The notes under the pieces were generated by a model that ran no database searches, was not told where the DNA came from, and worked only from the letters and a program-made list of their open reading frames with translations. From Phenylobacterium sp. (GTDB lineage: Bacteria; Pseudomonadota; Alphaproteobacteria; Caulobacterales; Caulobacteraceae), in NCBI RefSeq assembly GCF_030680185.1, contig NZ_JAUXVZ010000035.1, forward strand, positions 1 through 64,000: 64,000 nt of DNA. Reading direction: 5' to 3'. Shown here one piece after another: positions 8,614 through 16,342 of this stretch (positions are counted from its first letter, which is position 1; each line of letters begins with the position of its first letter). Both the position numbers and the translations under genes were made by a program.

Positions 8614-9483
8614 TCAGAGCAGGCCCGTAATCGCCTCGCGTGCGGCGCCGGCAAACGTCGGGTGACGAAGGGCGAAGGCGACATTGGCCCGCAGGAGACC
8701 GATCTTGTCGCCGCAGTCATAGGTTACGCCCTCGTATTCCAGAGCATGGAAGTTCTGGACCTTCATCAGTTCGGCCATGGCGTCGGTCAGCTGGATCTCG
8801 CCGCCGGCGCCCTTCCCCTGCTTTTCCAGCAGCGGGAAGATGTCGGGCTGCAGGATGTAGCGGCCGCTGATGAACAGGTTCGAGGGCTCGGTTCCCGGCG
8901 CGGGCTTCTCGACCATGCCGCGCATGCGGTTGATGCGGCCCTTCTGGCTTTCCAGGTCGACGATTCCGTACTTGTGGGCCTCGCCCTCCGGCGCCGGCTC
9001 GACGACGACGATATTGCCGCCGACCTGATCATGGGCGGCTACGGCCTGGGCCAGGGCCGGGGTATCGGCGGCCATCAGCATGTCGGGCAGCATGACGGCG
9101 AACGGCTCGTTCCCGATGATGTCCCGGGCGCACCAGACCGCATGGCCTAGGCCCAGCGGCGCCATCTGGCGCACGAAACTCATCTGGCCCGGCTGGGGCA
9201 GGTCCCGTCGGACCTCGGCCAGGATGTCGGTCTTGCCCTTGGCCTCCAGCGCGCCCTCCATTTCGGGGGCGGCGTCGAAATAGTCCTCGATGGCCCCCTG
9301 GCCCCGTCCGACGATGAAGACGATGTGCTCGATGCCGGCGGCGCGGGCCTCTTCGACGATGTAGGACAGGATGGGGCGGTCGAACACATTGAGCATGTTC
9401 TTCGGCGTGGTCTTGGCGCCGGGCAGGACCCGCGTCCCCAGTCCCGCCACAGGCAGCACAGCCTTGCGAACCTTGGTGTTCAT
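8614..9483 (-). CDS. galU: UTP-glucose-1-phosphate uridylyltransferase
   Basis: GalU makes UDP-glucose from UTP and glucose-1-phosphate. The 289-residue protein has the nucleotide-binding AGLGTRVLPGAKTTPKNML, FIVGRGQGAIEDYFD, the UTP-site GLGHAVWCA and MVEKPAPG, all GalU hallmarks at normal length. ATG 9483 follows GGAGG at a 6-base spacing. It lies 119 bases upstream of sqdB on the same strand and may feed it. The opposite side is a divergent lipoprotein gene with a structured leader. Confidence 0.95.
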   Translation of the reverse strand: MNTKVRKAVLPVAGLGTRVLPGAKTTPKNMLNVFDRPILSYIVEEARAAGIEHIVFIVGRGQGAIEDYFDAAPEMEGALEAKGKTDILAEVRRDLPQPGQMSFVRQMAPLGLGHAVWCARDIIGNEPFAVMLPDMLMAADTPALAQAVAAHDQVGGNIVVVEPAPEGEAHKYGIVDLESQKGRINRMRGMVEKPAPGTEPSNLFISGRYILQPDIFPLLEKQGKGAGGEIQLTDAMAELMKVQNFHALEYEGVTYDCGDKIGLLRANVAFALRHPTFAGAAREAITGLL

Positions 9484-9546
9484 CTCGTCCTCCGTGGCGG
9501 GCCTTCTCAGACTCGCCTAGACGAGGCGCTGGCTGAAATCCACCTC

Positions 9547-9613
9547 TGATCGGCGAAACACGCCCTGTTCCGGGCGCCCTCGCCCCAAACCGATCACAGA
9601 GTTGGGAACAGGG
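9547..9613 (+). promoter_or_regulatory. interleaved inverted repeats (possible pseudoknot leader)
   Basis: Two perfect inverted repeats are interleaved. TGATCGG (9547-9553) pairs with CCGATCA (9590-9596), and CCCTGTTCC (9563-9571) pairs with GGAACAGGG (9605-9613). The order A-B-A'-B' is that of an H-type pseudoknot, if transcribed. A self-complementary GGGCGCCC lies at 9572-9579. The element ends 54 bases before the GTG start of the lipoprotein gene. Alternatively the repeats could be two protein-binding operators. Confidence 0.45.
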
Positions 9614-9667
9614 CTGCGCCCTTCGACGTTCACGAAAAAGAGACTTCGCCCCAGGGAGCCAAAGCCC

Positions 9668-9937
9668 GTGAAAATTCGCACCATTTCCACCTTCGCCGTC
9701 GGCGCCCTCGCCGCCGCAACCCTTGCCGCCTGTTCTGACAATGACGCGGGCGACACCACCGAAGTGACGCCTGCGCCCGCCGACAGCATGGCGACCACGC
9801 CGGTCGAACCGATGCCGCCCATGACCCCGGATCCGGCCATGCCCGCCGACGGCATGACCCCGCCGCCGGTCAATGATCCCGCGGCCATGGACCCTGCCGC
9901 CACCTCGCCGGCGACCGACACCCCGCCGGCCCCCTGA
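9668..9937 (+). CDS. small proline-rich lipoprotein
   Basis: An 89-residue protein starting at GTG 9668, with AGGGAG (9653-9658) 9 bases upstream. The N-terminus KIRTISTFAVGALAAATLAAC is a lipoprotein signal with lipobox LAAC, so the mature protein is anchored by Cys-21 or nearby. The rest is a low-complexity Pro/Ala/Asp/Thr/Met tract with no recognisable fold. It probably spans or decorates the periplasm. It is monocistronic and followed by a strong terminator. The function is unknown. Confidence 0.78.
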   Translation: MKIRTISTFAVGALAAATLAACSDNDAGDTTEVTPAPADSMATTPVEPMPPMTPDPAMPADGMTPPPVNDPAAMDPAATSPATDTPPAP

Positions 9938-9955
9938 TCACGCCACACGGCGATG

Positions 9956-9982
9956 CGGCCCCGCTTCGGCGGGGCCGTTTTT
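9956..9982 (+). terminator. intrinsic terminator after the lipoprotein gene
   Basis: A perfect 9-bp stem CGGCCCCGC/GCGGGGCCG closes a TTCG tetraloop and is followed by five T. It begins 18 bases after the lipoprotein stop and sits before the convergent COQ7 gene. Confidence 0.92.
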
Positions 9983-10001
9983 GTTTGGGCCTTCGGTCGC
10001 C

Positions 10002-10565
10002 TCAGACCTTCTCGCTGATCTTGATGGCGGTGCGGCAGCCGGCGCGGATCACCGCCGACAGCAGGCCATATCCCGGCGCGCCATGGGCGCCTTCGTCTAT
10101 GGCGAGGGTCTTGTGGGCCAGCTCTTCGTCCCGGAACCGCGAAAGCTCTGCGGCCAGCTCCGGCTCGCGTTCGGCGAGTTCGGCAACCTGATCGGCGTAG
10201 TGTTGCTCGATCACCGACTCCACGGCCTCGGTGCAGGCATGGGCCGCCTTCTCTCCCATCAGGGCCGTGCCGGCGCCCAGGGCAAAACCGGCGAGGCGCC
10301 ACAGGGGCGTCATCACGGTGGGGCGCACGCCGCGGTCGTTCAACAGGGCGTCGAAGCGGGCCAGATGGACGGCCTCGTGCCCCTCCATCTCTTCCAGTTG
10401 GGCTGCAATCCGCGCCTTGTCCTTGGCCGCGCCCAGGACCGCGCGTTGGCCTTGATAGATGTGGACCGCGCCCAGTTCGCCGGCATGGTCGACCCGCAGG
10501 ATCTCCGCCAGCCGGGCTTCAAGAGTCCCGGCGCCAGGACGGGCGGGAACGGGCTTCTCGCTCAT
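10002..10565 (-). CDS. coq7: demethoxyubiquinone hydroxylase (COQ7/CLK-1 type)
   Basis: This carboxylate-bridged di-iron monooxygenase hydroxylates demethoxyubiquinone, the penultimate step of aerobic ubiquinone synthesis. The 187-residue protein shows RVDHAGELGAVHIYQGQ, EMEGHEAVHL, TEAVESVIEQHY and EELAHKTLAIDEGAH, which supply the Glu and ExxH iron ligands of both repeats. Length and ligands are complete. Its ATG overlaps the dsbB stop (ATGA), so the two are co-translated. Ubiquinone is also the electron acceptor of DsbB, which makes the pairing sensible. Confidence 0.93.
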   Translation of the reverse strand: MSEKPVPARPGAGTLEARLAEILRVDHAGELGAVHIYQGQRAVLGAAKDKARIAAQLEEMEGHEAVHLARFDALLNDRGVRPTVMTPLWRLAGFALGAGTALMGEKAAHACTEAVESVIEQHYADQVAELAEREPELAAELSRFRDEELAHKTLAIDEGAHGAPGYGLLSAVIRAGCRTAIKISEKV

Positions 10566-11077
10566 CGCTTGCCTCTCTCATAGAACGCCGCCGCCAGGCT
10601 GAGCGCGGCCAGGGCGAGCGAGATCAAGGCGTTCCAGCCAGCCATGGAGAGGCCGGCGAACACCCAGGGCGCCTGGTCGCAGGCCGGAGCACGGACCGTC
10701 GCGCCGTCCAGCAGGCCCGTCAGCGCCTCAAGGCTGACGGTTGCGCCGGTGGAGGCGCAGGTCGAGGGGCCCGGCCACCATTTCCACTCCGCGCCCGCAT
10801 GATAGGCCGCGACGCCAAAGCCCACGGCGAACACCACGGCCAGACCCAGATTGAAGGCCGGCCGGAATTTCGCCCCGCCCTGCAGCCGGGTGAGCACCAT
10901 ACCGGCCAGGGCCAGGGCGACGGCGACCCAGTAGACCTCTCGCTGGCGCAGGCATAGGGCGCAGGGCGCGAGCTCGCCAAAGGTCTGGAAGCCGTGCGCG
11001 ATGGCCAGCATGCCAGCCGAGGCGACCAGCGCCGACAATCGCCAGCGATGAAGGATCGGGTCGAGACCTTTGATCAT
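10562..11077 (-). CDS. dsbB: disulfide bond formation protein B
   Basis: An inner-membrane quinone reductase of 171 residues that reoxidises the periplasmic thiol oxidase DsbA. Four hydrophobic segments are visible. The first redox pair is CALC in GELAPCALCLRQREVYW. The second pair is in the second periplasmic loop (Cys in GPSTCAS and PACDQAP). It shares a 4-base overlap with coq7. Confidence 0.9.
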   Translation of the reverse strand: MIKGLDPILHRWRLSALVASAGMLAIAHGFQTFGELAPCALCLRQREVYWVAVALALAGMVLTRLQGGAKFRPAFNLGLAVVFAVGFGVAAYHAGAEWKWWPGPSTCASTGATVSLEALTGLLDGATVRAPACDQAPWVFAGLSMAGWNALISLALAALSLAAAFYERGKR

Positions 11078-11210
11078 GGAGTCCGATTGAACTGCATATT
11101 CGGCCTGTGCGCCACGGGGGACTTAGGAGAGCGCAAGCTGGGCTGGCGAGCACGCCTCGCCCATTTGCTAGCAGGGACGCGATGGCTTGTCTCTCGCCGC
11201 TGCGGGGTGG

Positions 11211-11230
11211 ATAGTTGCATCTGATACTAT
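11211..11230 (+). promoter_or_regulatory. imperfect palindrome, candidate MarR operator of the hpd operon
   Basis: ATAGTTGCAT followed by CTGATACTAT is a 20-bp imperfect palindrome with seven of ten positions symmetric; the outer arms GATAGT/ACTATC (11210-11215, 11226-11231) are perfect. It ends 20 bases before hpd and only 10 bases before the Shine-Dalgarno sequence GGAG, so a bound protein would block transcription. A MarR-family gene closes the operon and is the obvious candidate ligand. Confidence 0.5.
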
Positions 11231-11250
11231 CTGGCTGGCAGGAGACTTCC

Positions 11251-12354
11251 ATGGCTGAGCTTGCGCCCGGGCCGGCGACCACCGCCGACCTGTTCGAAAA
11301 CCCGCTGGGCACCGACGGCTTCGAGTTCGTCGAGTTCACCTCGCCCGAGCCCGAGCGGCTCGCCGGCCTGTTCGACCTCATGGGCTTCACGGCGGTCTCG
11401 CGGCACAGGTCGAAGAATGTCGTCCGCTACCGCCAGGGCGACATCAACTTCCTGCTCAACATGGAGCCCTCCGGCCAGCCGGCCGATTTCCGGCAGGCGC
11501 ACGGCCCTTCGGCCAACGCCATGGCCTTCCGGGTGCGCGACGCGGCCAAGGCTCTGGCCCTGGCGGTCGAGCGCGGCGCGACCCCGGTTCAAGGGCCGGT
11601 GGGGCCGATGGAGCTGAACATCCCGGCCATCGAGGGGATCGGCGGCTCCAACCTCTATCTGGTGGACCGCTATGGGGCCCAGGAGATCTACGATGTCGAT
11701 TTCGTCCCCATCCCTGGGGCTGTGGAGGCCGAGGCCGGCAAGGGCGTCGGCCTGACCTATCTCGACCACCTGACCCACAATGTGTTTCGCGGAAACATGG
11801 CCAAATGGGCCGACTTTTATGAGCGGATCTTCAATTTCCGCGAGATCCGCTACTTCGACATCGAGGGCGCCCAGACCGGCCTGTTGTCCAAGGCCATGAC
11901 CAGCCCCTGCGGCAAGATCCGCATCCCGCTCAACGAGAGCCGGGATGACCACTCCCAGATCGAGGAGTTTCTCAAGGACTACAAAGGCGAGGGCATCCAG
12001 CATCTGGCCCTGGGAACCGACGACATCTACGCCGCCGTCGAGACCATGCGCGCCCGCGGCGTGCGCTTCCAGGATACGCCGGACACCTATTACGACCAGC
12101 TTGACGCCCGCGTCCCTGGCCACGGCGAGGACCTGCAGCGCCTGCGGGCCGACCGCATCCTGGTGGACGGCGCTCCCACCGAGGGCCAAGGTCTGCTGCT
12201 GCAGATCTTCACCGAGAACATGGTCGGGCCGATCTTCTTCGAGATGATCCAGCGCAAGGGCAATGAGGGTTTCGGCGAGGGCAACTTCAAGGCGCTGTTT
12301 GAGTCCATCGAACTCGACCAGATCCGCCGGGGCGTGCTGCCGAAGAAGGACTAG
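11251..12354 (+). CDS. hpd: 4-hydroxyphenylpyruvate dioxygenase
   Basis: This non-haem Fe(II) enzyme converts 4-hydroxyphenylpyruvate to homogentisate in tyrosine degradation. The 367-residue protein carries the three iron ligands in the family motifs YLDHLTHNV (His), GIQHLALG (His) and FFEMIQRKG (Glu). The C-terminal gating helix GNFKALFESIELDQIRRG is present. ATG 11251 follows GGAG by 6 bases. It is the first gene of a run that continues with an asparaginase, homogentisate dioxygenase and fumarylacetoacetase. Confidence 0.96.
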   Translation: MAELAPGPATTADLFENPLGTDGFEFVEFTSPEPERLAGLFDLMGFTAVSRHRSKNVVRYRQGDINFLLNMEPSGQPADFRQAHGPSANAMAFRVRDAAKALALAVERGATPVQGPVGPMELNIPAIEGIGGSNLYLVDRYGAQEIYDVDFVPIPGAVEAEAGKGVGLTYLDHLTHNVFRGNMAKWADFYERIFNFREIRYFDIEGAQTGLLSKAMTSPCGKIRIPLNESRDDHSQIEEFLKDYKGEGIQHLALGTDDIYAAVETMRARGVRFQDTPDTYYDQLDARVPGHGEDLQRLRADRILVDGAPTEGQGLLLQIFTENMVGPIFFEMIQRKGNEGFGEGNFKALFESIELDQIRRGVLPKKD

Positions 12355-12366
12355 GGACGTTTGGGT

Positions 12367-13404
12367 ATGCGGAGAGTCGGTCTGGCTTTGGTGCTGGCGA
12401 GCCTGATGGCGGGGAATGCGATGGCGCAGCCGAAATGGGCGATCGTGGTGCATGGGGGCGCAGGCGTGATCGAACGCGCAGACCTGACGCCCGAGCAGGA
12501 GGCCGCCTATCGGGCGGCCATGACCCGGGTGACGCAGGCCGGCGGCGAGGTCCTGGCGGGCGGCGGTTCGGCCCTCGACGCCATCGAGACCGCGATCCAT
12601 CTGCTTGAGGATGACCCCCTGTTCAATTCCGGGCGCGGGGCGGTCTTCACCGCCGAAGGCCGCAACGAACTGGATGCCTCGATCATGGATGGGGCGACCC
12701 TGAAGGCCGGGGCTGTGGCCGGAGTCACCCGCACCCGCCACCCGATCTCGCTCGCCCGGGCGGTGATGGAGAAGTCTCCCCACGTCATGCTGATGGGCGC
12801 CGGCGCCGACACCTTTTCCCGCGAAGCCGGCCTGGAGCAGGTGGAGCCGGCCTACTTCTATACCGAGCGCCGCTGGCGGTCCCTGGAACGGTTCCTGACC
12901 GACAACAACCTGCCGGTGCCGGCGCGGCCGGAGGGCGCCGCGGCCCCCGACGAAGCGGCGGGCCTGGCCCATGACGAGGGCAAGTACGGCACGGTCGGCG
13001 TCGTGGCGCTCGATCAGGCGGGCCATGTGGCGGCCGGCACCTCCACTGGCGGCACGACGGGCAAGCGCTGGGGCCGGGTGGGCGACAGCCCGATCATCGG
13101 CGCCGGCAACTACGCCTCGGACGCGTCCTGCGCGGTCTCGGCCACCGGGACCGGCGAGTACTTCATCCGCCTGACGGTGGCCCGCGAAGTCTGCGCCTTG
13201 GTGGAGCACAAGGGCCTCTCCCTGCAGGCCGCCGCCGACGAGGTGATCCAGCAGAAGCTGACCGCGCTGGGTGGCGACGGCGGCGTCATCGCCGTGGCGC
13301 CCGACGGCCAGATGGCCTGGAGCTACAACACCTCGGGCATGTATCGCGCCCGGCTGGCCGACGGCGAGCCCCTGAGCGTGGGGATCTACAAGGACGAGCC
13401 CTGA
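12367..13404 (+). CDS. exported isoaspartyl peptidase/L-asparaginase (Ntn-hydrolase)
   Basis: A 345-residue plant-type asparaginase (IaaA/EcAIII family) that self-cleaves to expose a catalytic Thr. Motifs are VVHGGAGVIER, GGSALDAIE, FNSGRGAVFT and the cleavage/nucleophile site KYGTVGVVALD, followed by GTSTGGTTGKR. The N-terminus MRRVGLALVLASLMAGNAMA is a signal peptide, so it should act in the periplasm. ATG 12367 is preferred to TTG 12361. It lies 12 bases after hpd and overlaps hmgA by one base, deep inside the tyrosine operon, where this enzyme has no known step. Confidence 0.92.
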   Translation: MRRVGLALVLASLMAGNAMAQPKWAIVVHGGAGVIERADLTPEQEAAYRAAMTRVTQAGGEVLAGGGSALDAIETAIHLLEDDPLFNSGRGAVFTAEGRNELDASIMDGATLKAGAVAGVTRTRHPISLARAVMEKSPHVMLMGAGADTFSREAGLEQVEPAYFYTERRWRSLERFLTDNNLPVPARPEGAAAPDEAAGLAHDEGKYGTVGVVALDQAGHVAAGTSTGGTTGKRWGRVGDSPIIGAGNYASDASCAVSATGTGEYFIRLTVAREVCALVEHKGLSLQAAADEVIQQKLTALGGDGGVIAVAPDGQMAWSYNTSGMYRARLADGEPLSVGIYKDEP

Positions 13405-14537
13405 TGGCGACCCGCAACTGGATCCCGGTGCGCGGCGCGCAGGGGACGCATTCCCGCCAGGCGCACGCCGACATGCCCGCCGGCACCTATGAGCGCGAGA
13501 TCTCCAAGGAAGGCTTTTCCGGCCCTGCCGCCTTCCTGCACCACCCGCGGCCACCCACCGGCTGGACCAGCTTCGAGGGGCCACTGCGGCCGCGGGCCTT
13601 TGATCTGGCCCGGCTGAACCAACCCCAGGCCTCGCCCTGGAGCGCGCCGGTGGTGCTGCACAACGCCGCCACCGAAATCCGCTTCTGGAAGCTGGACGCC
13701 CCCATGCCGGGGCTGGTCCGCAACGCCGACGGCGACCAGCTGTTGTTCGTCCACCAGGGCGCCGGCGATCTCTTCTGCGACTATGGCCGCATCGGCTTTG
13801 CGGCCGGCGACTATCTCTACCTGCCGCGGGGGACCATGTGGCGCCTGGCGCCGGCGCAGCCCTGCGCGCTTCTGACGATCCAGGCGACCAACAGCCACTT
13901 CGCCCTGCCCGATAAGGGCTTGCTCGGCCCCCACGCCATCTTCGATCCGGCCCTGCTGGACACCCCTGTGATGGATCAGGCTTTCCGCGACCACCAGGCG
14001 CAGGACGATGAGACGACCGTCGCCATCAAGAAGCGCGGCCAGGTCTCGACCGTGACCTATCCCTACAACCCTTTGGACGCCGTCGGCTGGCATGGGGAAC
14101 TGGCGCCGGTGCGCCTGAACGTGGCCGACATCCGGCCGGTGGCCAGTCATCGCTACCACCTGCCGCCCAGCGCCCACACGACCTTCCTGGCCGATCGGTT
14201 CGTGGTCTGCACCTTTGCGCCACGGCCGTTCGAGACCGATCCCGGCGCGCTGAAGGTGCCGTTCTTCCACAACAACGACGACTATGACGAGGTGCTCTTC
14301 TACCATGCCGGCGACTTCTTCAGCCGCGACGGCATCGATGCGGGAATGATGACGTTTCATCCGTCCGGGTTCACCCATGGCCCTCATCCCAAGGCCTTGA
14401 AGAACATGCTGTCCCAACCCAAGCCCGCCACTGACGAATATGCGGTGATGATCGACACCCGAGACCCGCTGGAGGTTGGCGAGGCCGCCGGCCCGGTGGA
14501 GAATCCCGCCTATGTCGACAGCTGGAAGGCCCGATGA
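13404..14537 (+). CDS. hmgA: homogentisate 1,2-dioxygenase
   Basis: This enzyme opens the homogentisate ring to maleylacetoacetate. The 377-residue protein shows the cupin strands LLFVHQGAGDLFCDYGRI, YLPRGTMWRL and the iron site PFFHNNDDYDEVLFYH with SGFTHGPHP, matching the His/Glu/His ligands of the family. It is shorter than the roughly 430-residue textbook enzyme, as in a compact bacterial subgroup. Its start overlaps the asparaginase stop by one base, and its stop overlaps the next gene. Confidence 0.9.
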   Translation: MATRNWIPVRGAQGTHSRQAHADMPAGTYEREISKEGFSGPAAFLHHPRPPTGWTSFEGPLRPRAFDLARLNQPQASPWSAPVVLHNAATEIRFWKLDAPMPGLVRNADGDQLLFVHQGAGDLFCDYGRIGFAAGDYLYLPRGTMWRLAPAQPCALLTIQATNSHFALPDKGLLGPHAIFDPALLDTPVMDQAFRDHQAQDDETTVAIKKRGQVSTVTYPYNPLDAVGWHGELAPVRLNVADIRPVASHRYHLPPSAHTTFLADRFVVCTFAPRPFETDPGALKVPFFHNNDDYDEVLFYHAGDFFSRDGIDAGMMTFHPSGFTHGPHPKALKNMLSQPKPATDEYAVMIDTRDPLEVGEAAGPVENPAYVDSWKAR

Positions 14538-14809
14538 ACGCCGCCGTCCGCGATGACCTCGAGGCCGCAGCCCGGGAAGAGCTGGTCCAGGCCTGCGATC
14601 TGGGCTGGCGGGCGCTCGCGCCCTGCACCCCTTGGGGCGACACCTTCGAGGGCTTCAGCCCCCAGGGCCGGCCCGTCTGCTTCGAGCGCAACTATATGTG
14701 GGAGGACGCCCCGGGCGGCGACATCCGCGTCGAGGTGCATGTCTATGAGCCCAAGGCCTTCGAGGCCGGCGTTCGTCTGGTCGAGACCCTGATCCAACAA
14801 AAATCATAA
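14534..14809 (+). CDS. small unknown protein in the tyrosine operon
   Basis: A 91-residue soluble protein overlapping hmgA by ATGA and lying 22 bases before fahA. Its position and coupling say it is real. The sequence is acidic and aromatic-rich, with VQACDLGWRALAPCTPWGD and CFERNYMWEDAPGGD, and ends in a predicted alpha/beta segment (IRVEVHVYEP). No signal peptide, membrane span or named motif is visible. I do not recognise the family. A co-factor or accessory role in homogentisate breakdown is only a guess from context. Confidence 0.75.
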   Translation: MNAAVRDDLEAAAREELVQACDLGWRALAPCTPWGDTFEGFSPQGRPVCFERNYMWEDAPGGDIRVEVHVYEPKAFEAGVRLVETLIQQKS

Positions 14810-14831
14810 GCCCCAAAGCGGAGACCCCAAG

Positions 14832-15839
14832 ATGAAGCTCGCCTCGCTGAAGTCCGGCCGTGACGGCCGGCTTGTGGTGGTCTCCAACGATCTCGCCTGG
14901 TTCACCGATGCGGCCACCGTGGCGCCGACCCTGCAGGCCGCTCTGGACGACTGGGACCGCTGCCAACCCATGCTGCGGGCCCTGGCCGAGAGCCTGGAAC
15001 ATGGCGGGGTGCCCAGGGAGCGCTTCCATGAGCATGAGGCCGCCAGCCCCCTGCCGCGGGCCTATCAGTGGGCGGACGGCTCGGCCTATGTGAACCATGT
15101 GCAGCTGGTGCGCCGGGCCCGCGGCGCGGAGATGCCGCAGAGCTTCTGGACCGATCCCCTGATGTACCAGGGCGGCTCGGACGGGTTTCTCGGCCCTCGC
15201 GACCCGATCCCGCTGGCCAATGAGGCCTGGGGCTGCGACCTGGAGGCCGAGGTGGCGGTCATCACCGGCGATGTGCCTCAGGGGGTGAGCCCGGCGGACG
15301 CCCTGGACCATGTGCGCCTGGTGCTGCTGGTCAACGATGTCTCCCTGCGCAACCTGATCCCCAACGAACTGGCCAAGAACTTCGGCTTCTTCCAGTCCAA
15401 GCCGGCCTCGGCCTTTTCCCCCGTAGCGGTGACGCCCGACGCCCTGGGCGAGGCCTGGCGCGAGGGTCGCTTGCACGGCGCCATGGAGGTGGAGCTGAAC
15501 GGAAAGGTGCTGGGCTGCGCCGACGCGGGCGTCGATATGACCTTCGACTTTGGGACCCTGATCGCCCATGCCGCCAAGACGAGGGCCTTGGGCGCCGGCA
15601 CGATCATCGGTTCGGGCACGGTGTCGAATCGCGGTCCTGACGGGGGTCCAGGGAAATCGGTCGCCGAGGGCGGCGTCGGCTATTCCTGCCTCGCCGAGGT
15701 GCGGACCGTGGAGACCCTGGCCCATGGAGAGGCCAGAACGCCCTTCCTTAAGGTCAGCGATACGGTGCGGATTGAAATGCGCGATGGGCGCCGACACTCG
15801 ATATTCGGCGCCATCGAACAGGAAGTCCAAGCCCTATGA
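14832..15839 (+). CDS. fahA: fumarylacetoacetate hydrolase
   Basis: The enzyme splits fumarylacetoacetate into fumarate and acetoacetate, the last step of tyrosine breakdown. The 335-residue protein has the FAH metal site: CDLEAEVAVI (two Glu), LLVNDVSLRNLIPNEL (Asp) and the late GSGTVSNRG. Its N-terminus MKLASLKSGRDGRLVVVS is typical of the bacterial two-domain form. A good GGAGA precedes the start. The isomerase that should act before it (MaiA) is not in this operon. Confidence 0.93.
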   Translation: MKLASLKSGRDGRLVVVSNDLAWFTDAATVAPTLQAALDDWDRCQPMLRALAESLEHGGVPRERFHEHEAASPLPRAYQWADGSAYVNHVQLVRRARGAEMPQSFWTDPLMYQGGSDGFLGPRDPIPLANEAWGCDLEAEVAVITGDVPQGVSPADALDHVRLVLLVNDVSLRNLIPNELAKNFGFFQSKPASAFSPVAVTPDALGEAWREGRLHGAMEVELNGKVLGCADAGVDMTFDFGTLIAHAAKTRALGAGTIIGSGTVSNRGPDGGPGKSVAEGGVGYSCLAEVRTVETLAHGEARTPFLKVSDTVRIEMRDGRRHSIFGAIEQEVQAL

Positions 15840-16342
15840 CCCTCCAGTCCCGGCCAGAGCCGGCCGACGCCGCCAGTCTGCAGCTGGACGCCTATCTACC
15901 CTACCGCCTGTCGGTGGCGTCCAACGCCGTCAGCCGGCTGATCGCGCGGGCCTATGAGGACCGTTTCGGGCTCACCATTCCCCAATGGCGGCTGATCTGC
16001 GTGTTGGCCGAGGACGGCCCGATGAACCAGAGCGCCCTGGTGAGCCGCACCGGCATGGACAAGGTGACCGTCAGCCGGGCCGCCCAGGGCCTGACCAGGC
16101 GCCACCTTCTGGAGCGTTCGGAGAACGACCTGGACGGCCGCTCCCATGTGGTGGCGCTGAGCCTGGAAGGCGTGCGCCTCCACGCCGAAATCGCCCCCCT
16201 GGCCCTGGCCTATGAGGCGGCCCTGATCTCGGGCCTGGACCCGCACGAGGTGGCCCTGCTCAAGCGCCTGCTGCTGCGATTGCAGGGCGCTGCGGGCGTG
16301 CTGGCGGGCGAGACGCCGAGCCCAAGCCAGGCCTTAGCCTAG
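15836..16342 (+). CDS. MarR-family transcriptional regulator
   Basis: A 168-residue winged-helix regulator. YEDRFGLTIPQWRLICVLAEDGPMNQSALVSRTGMDK is the MarR dimer helix and first HTH, followed by the wing region LLERSENDLDGRSH. It overlaps fahA by ATGA, so it is made with the tyrosine enzymes. It is the likely repressor of the operon through the palindrome at 11211-11230, sensing a pathway aromatic. Its stop overlaps the convergent feoB stop. Confidence 0.88.
   Translation: MTLQSRPEPADAASLQLDAYLPYRLSVASNAVSRLIARAYEDRFGLTIPQWRLICVLAEDGPMNQSALVSRTGMDKVTVSRAAQGLTRRHLLERSENDLDGRSHVVALSLEGVRLHAEIAPLALAYEAALISGLDPHEVALLKRLLLRLQGAAGVLAGETPSPSQALA

Noticed and set aside
11227..13584. 785-residue minus-strand reading frame
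   Set aside because: It covers hpd and the asparaginase in antisense. Those proteins have complete catalytic motifs; the antisense frame has shadow composition.
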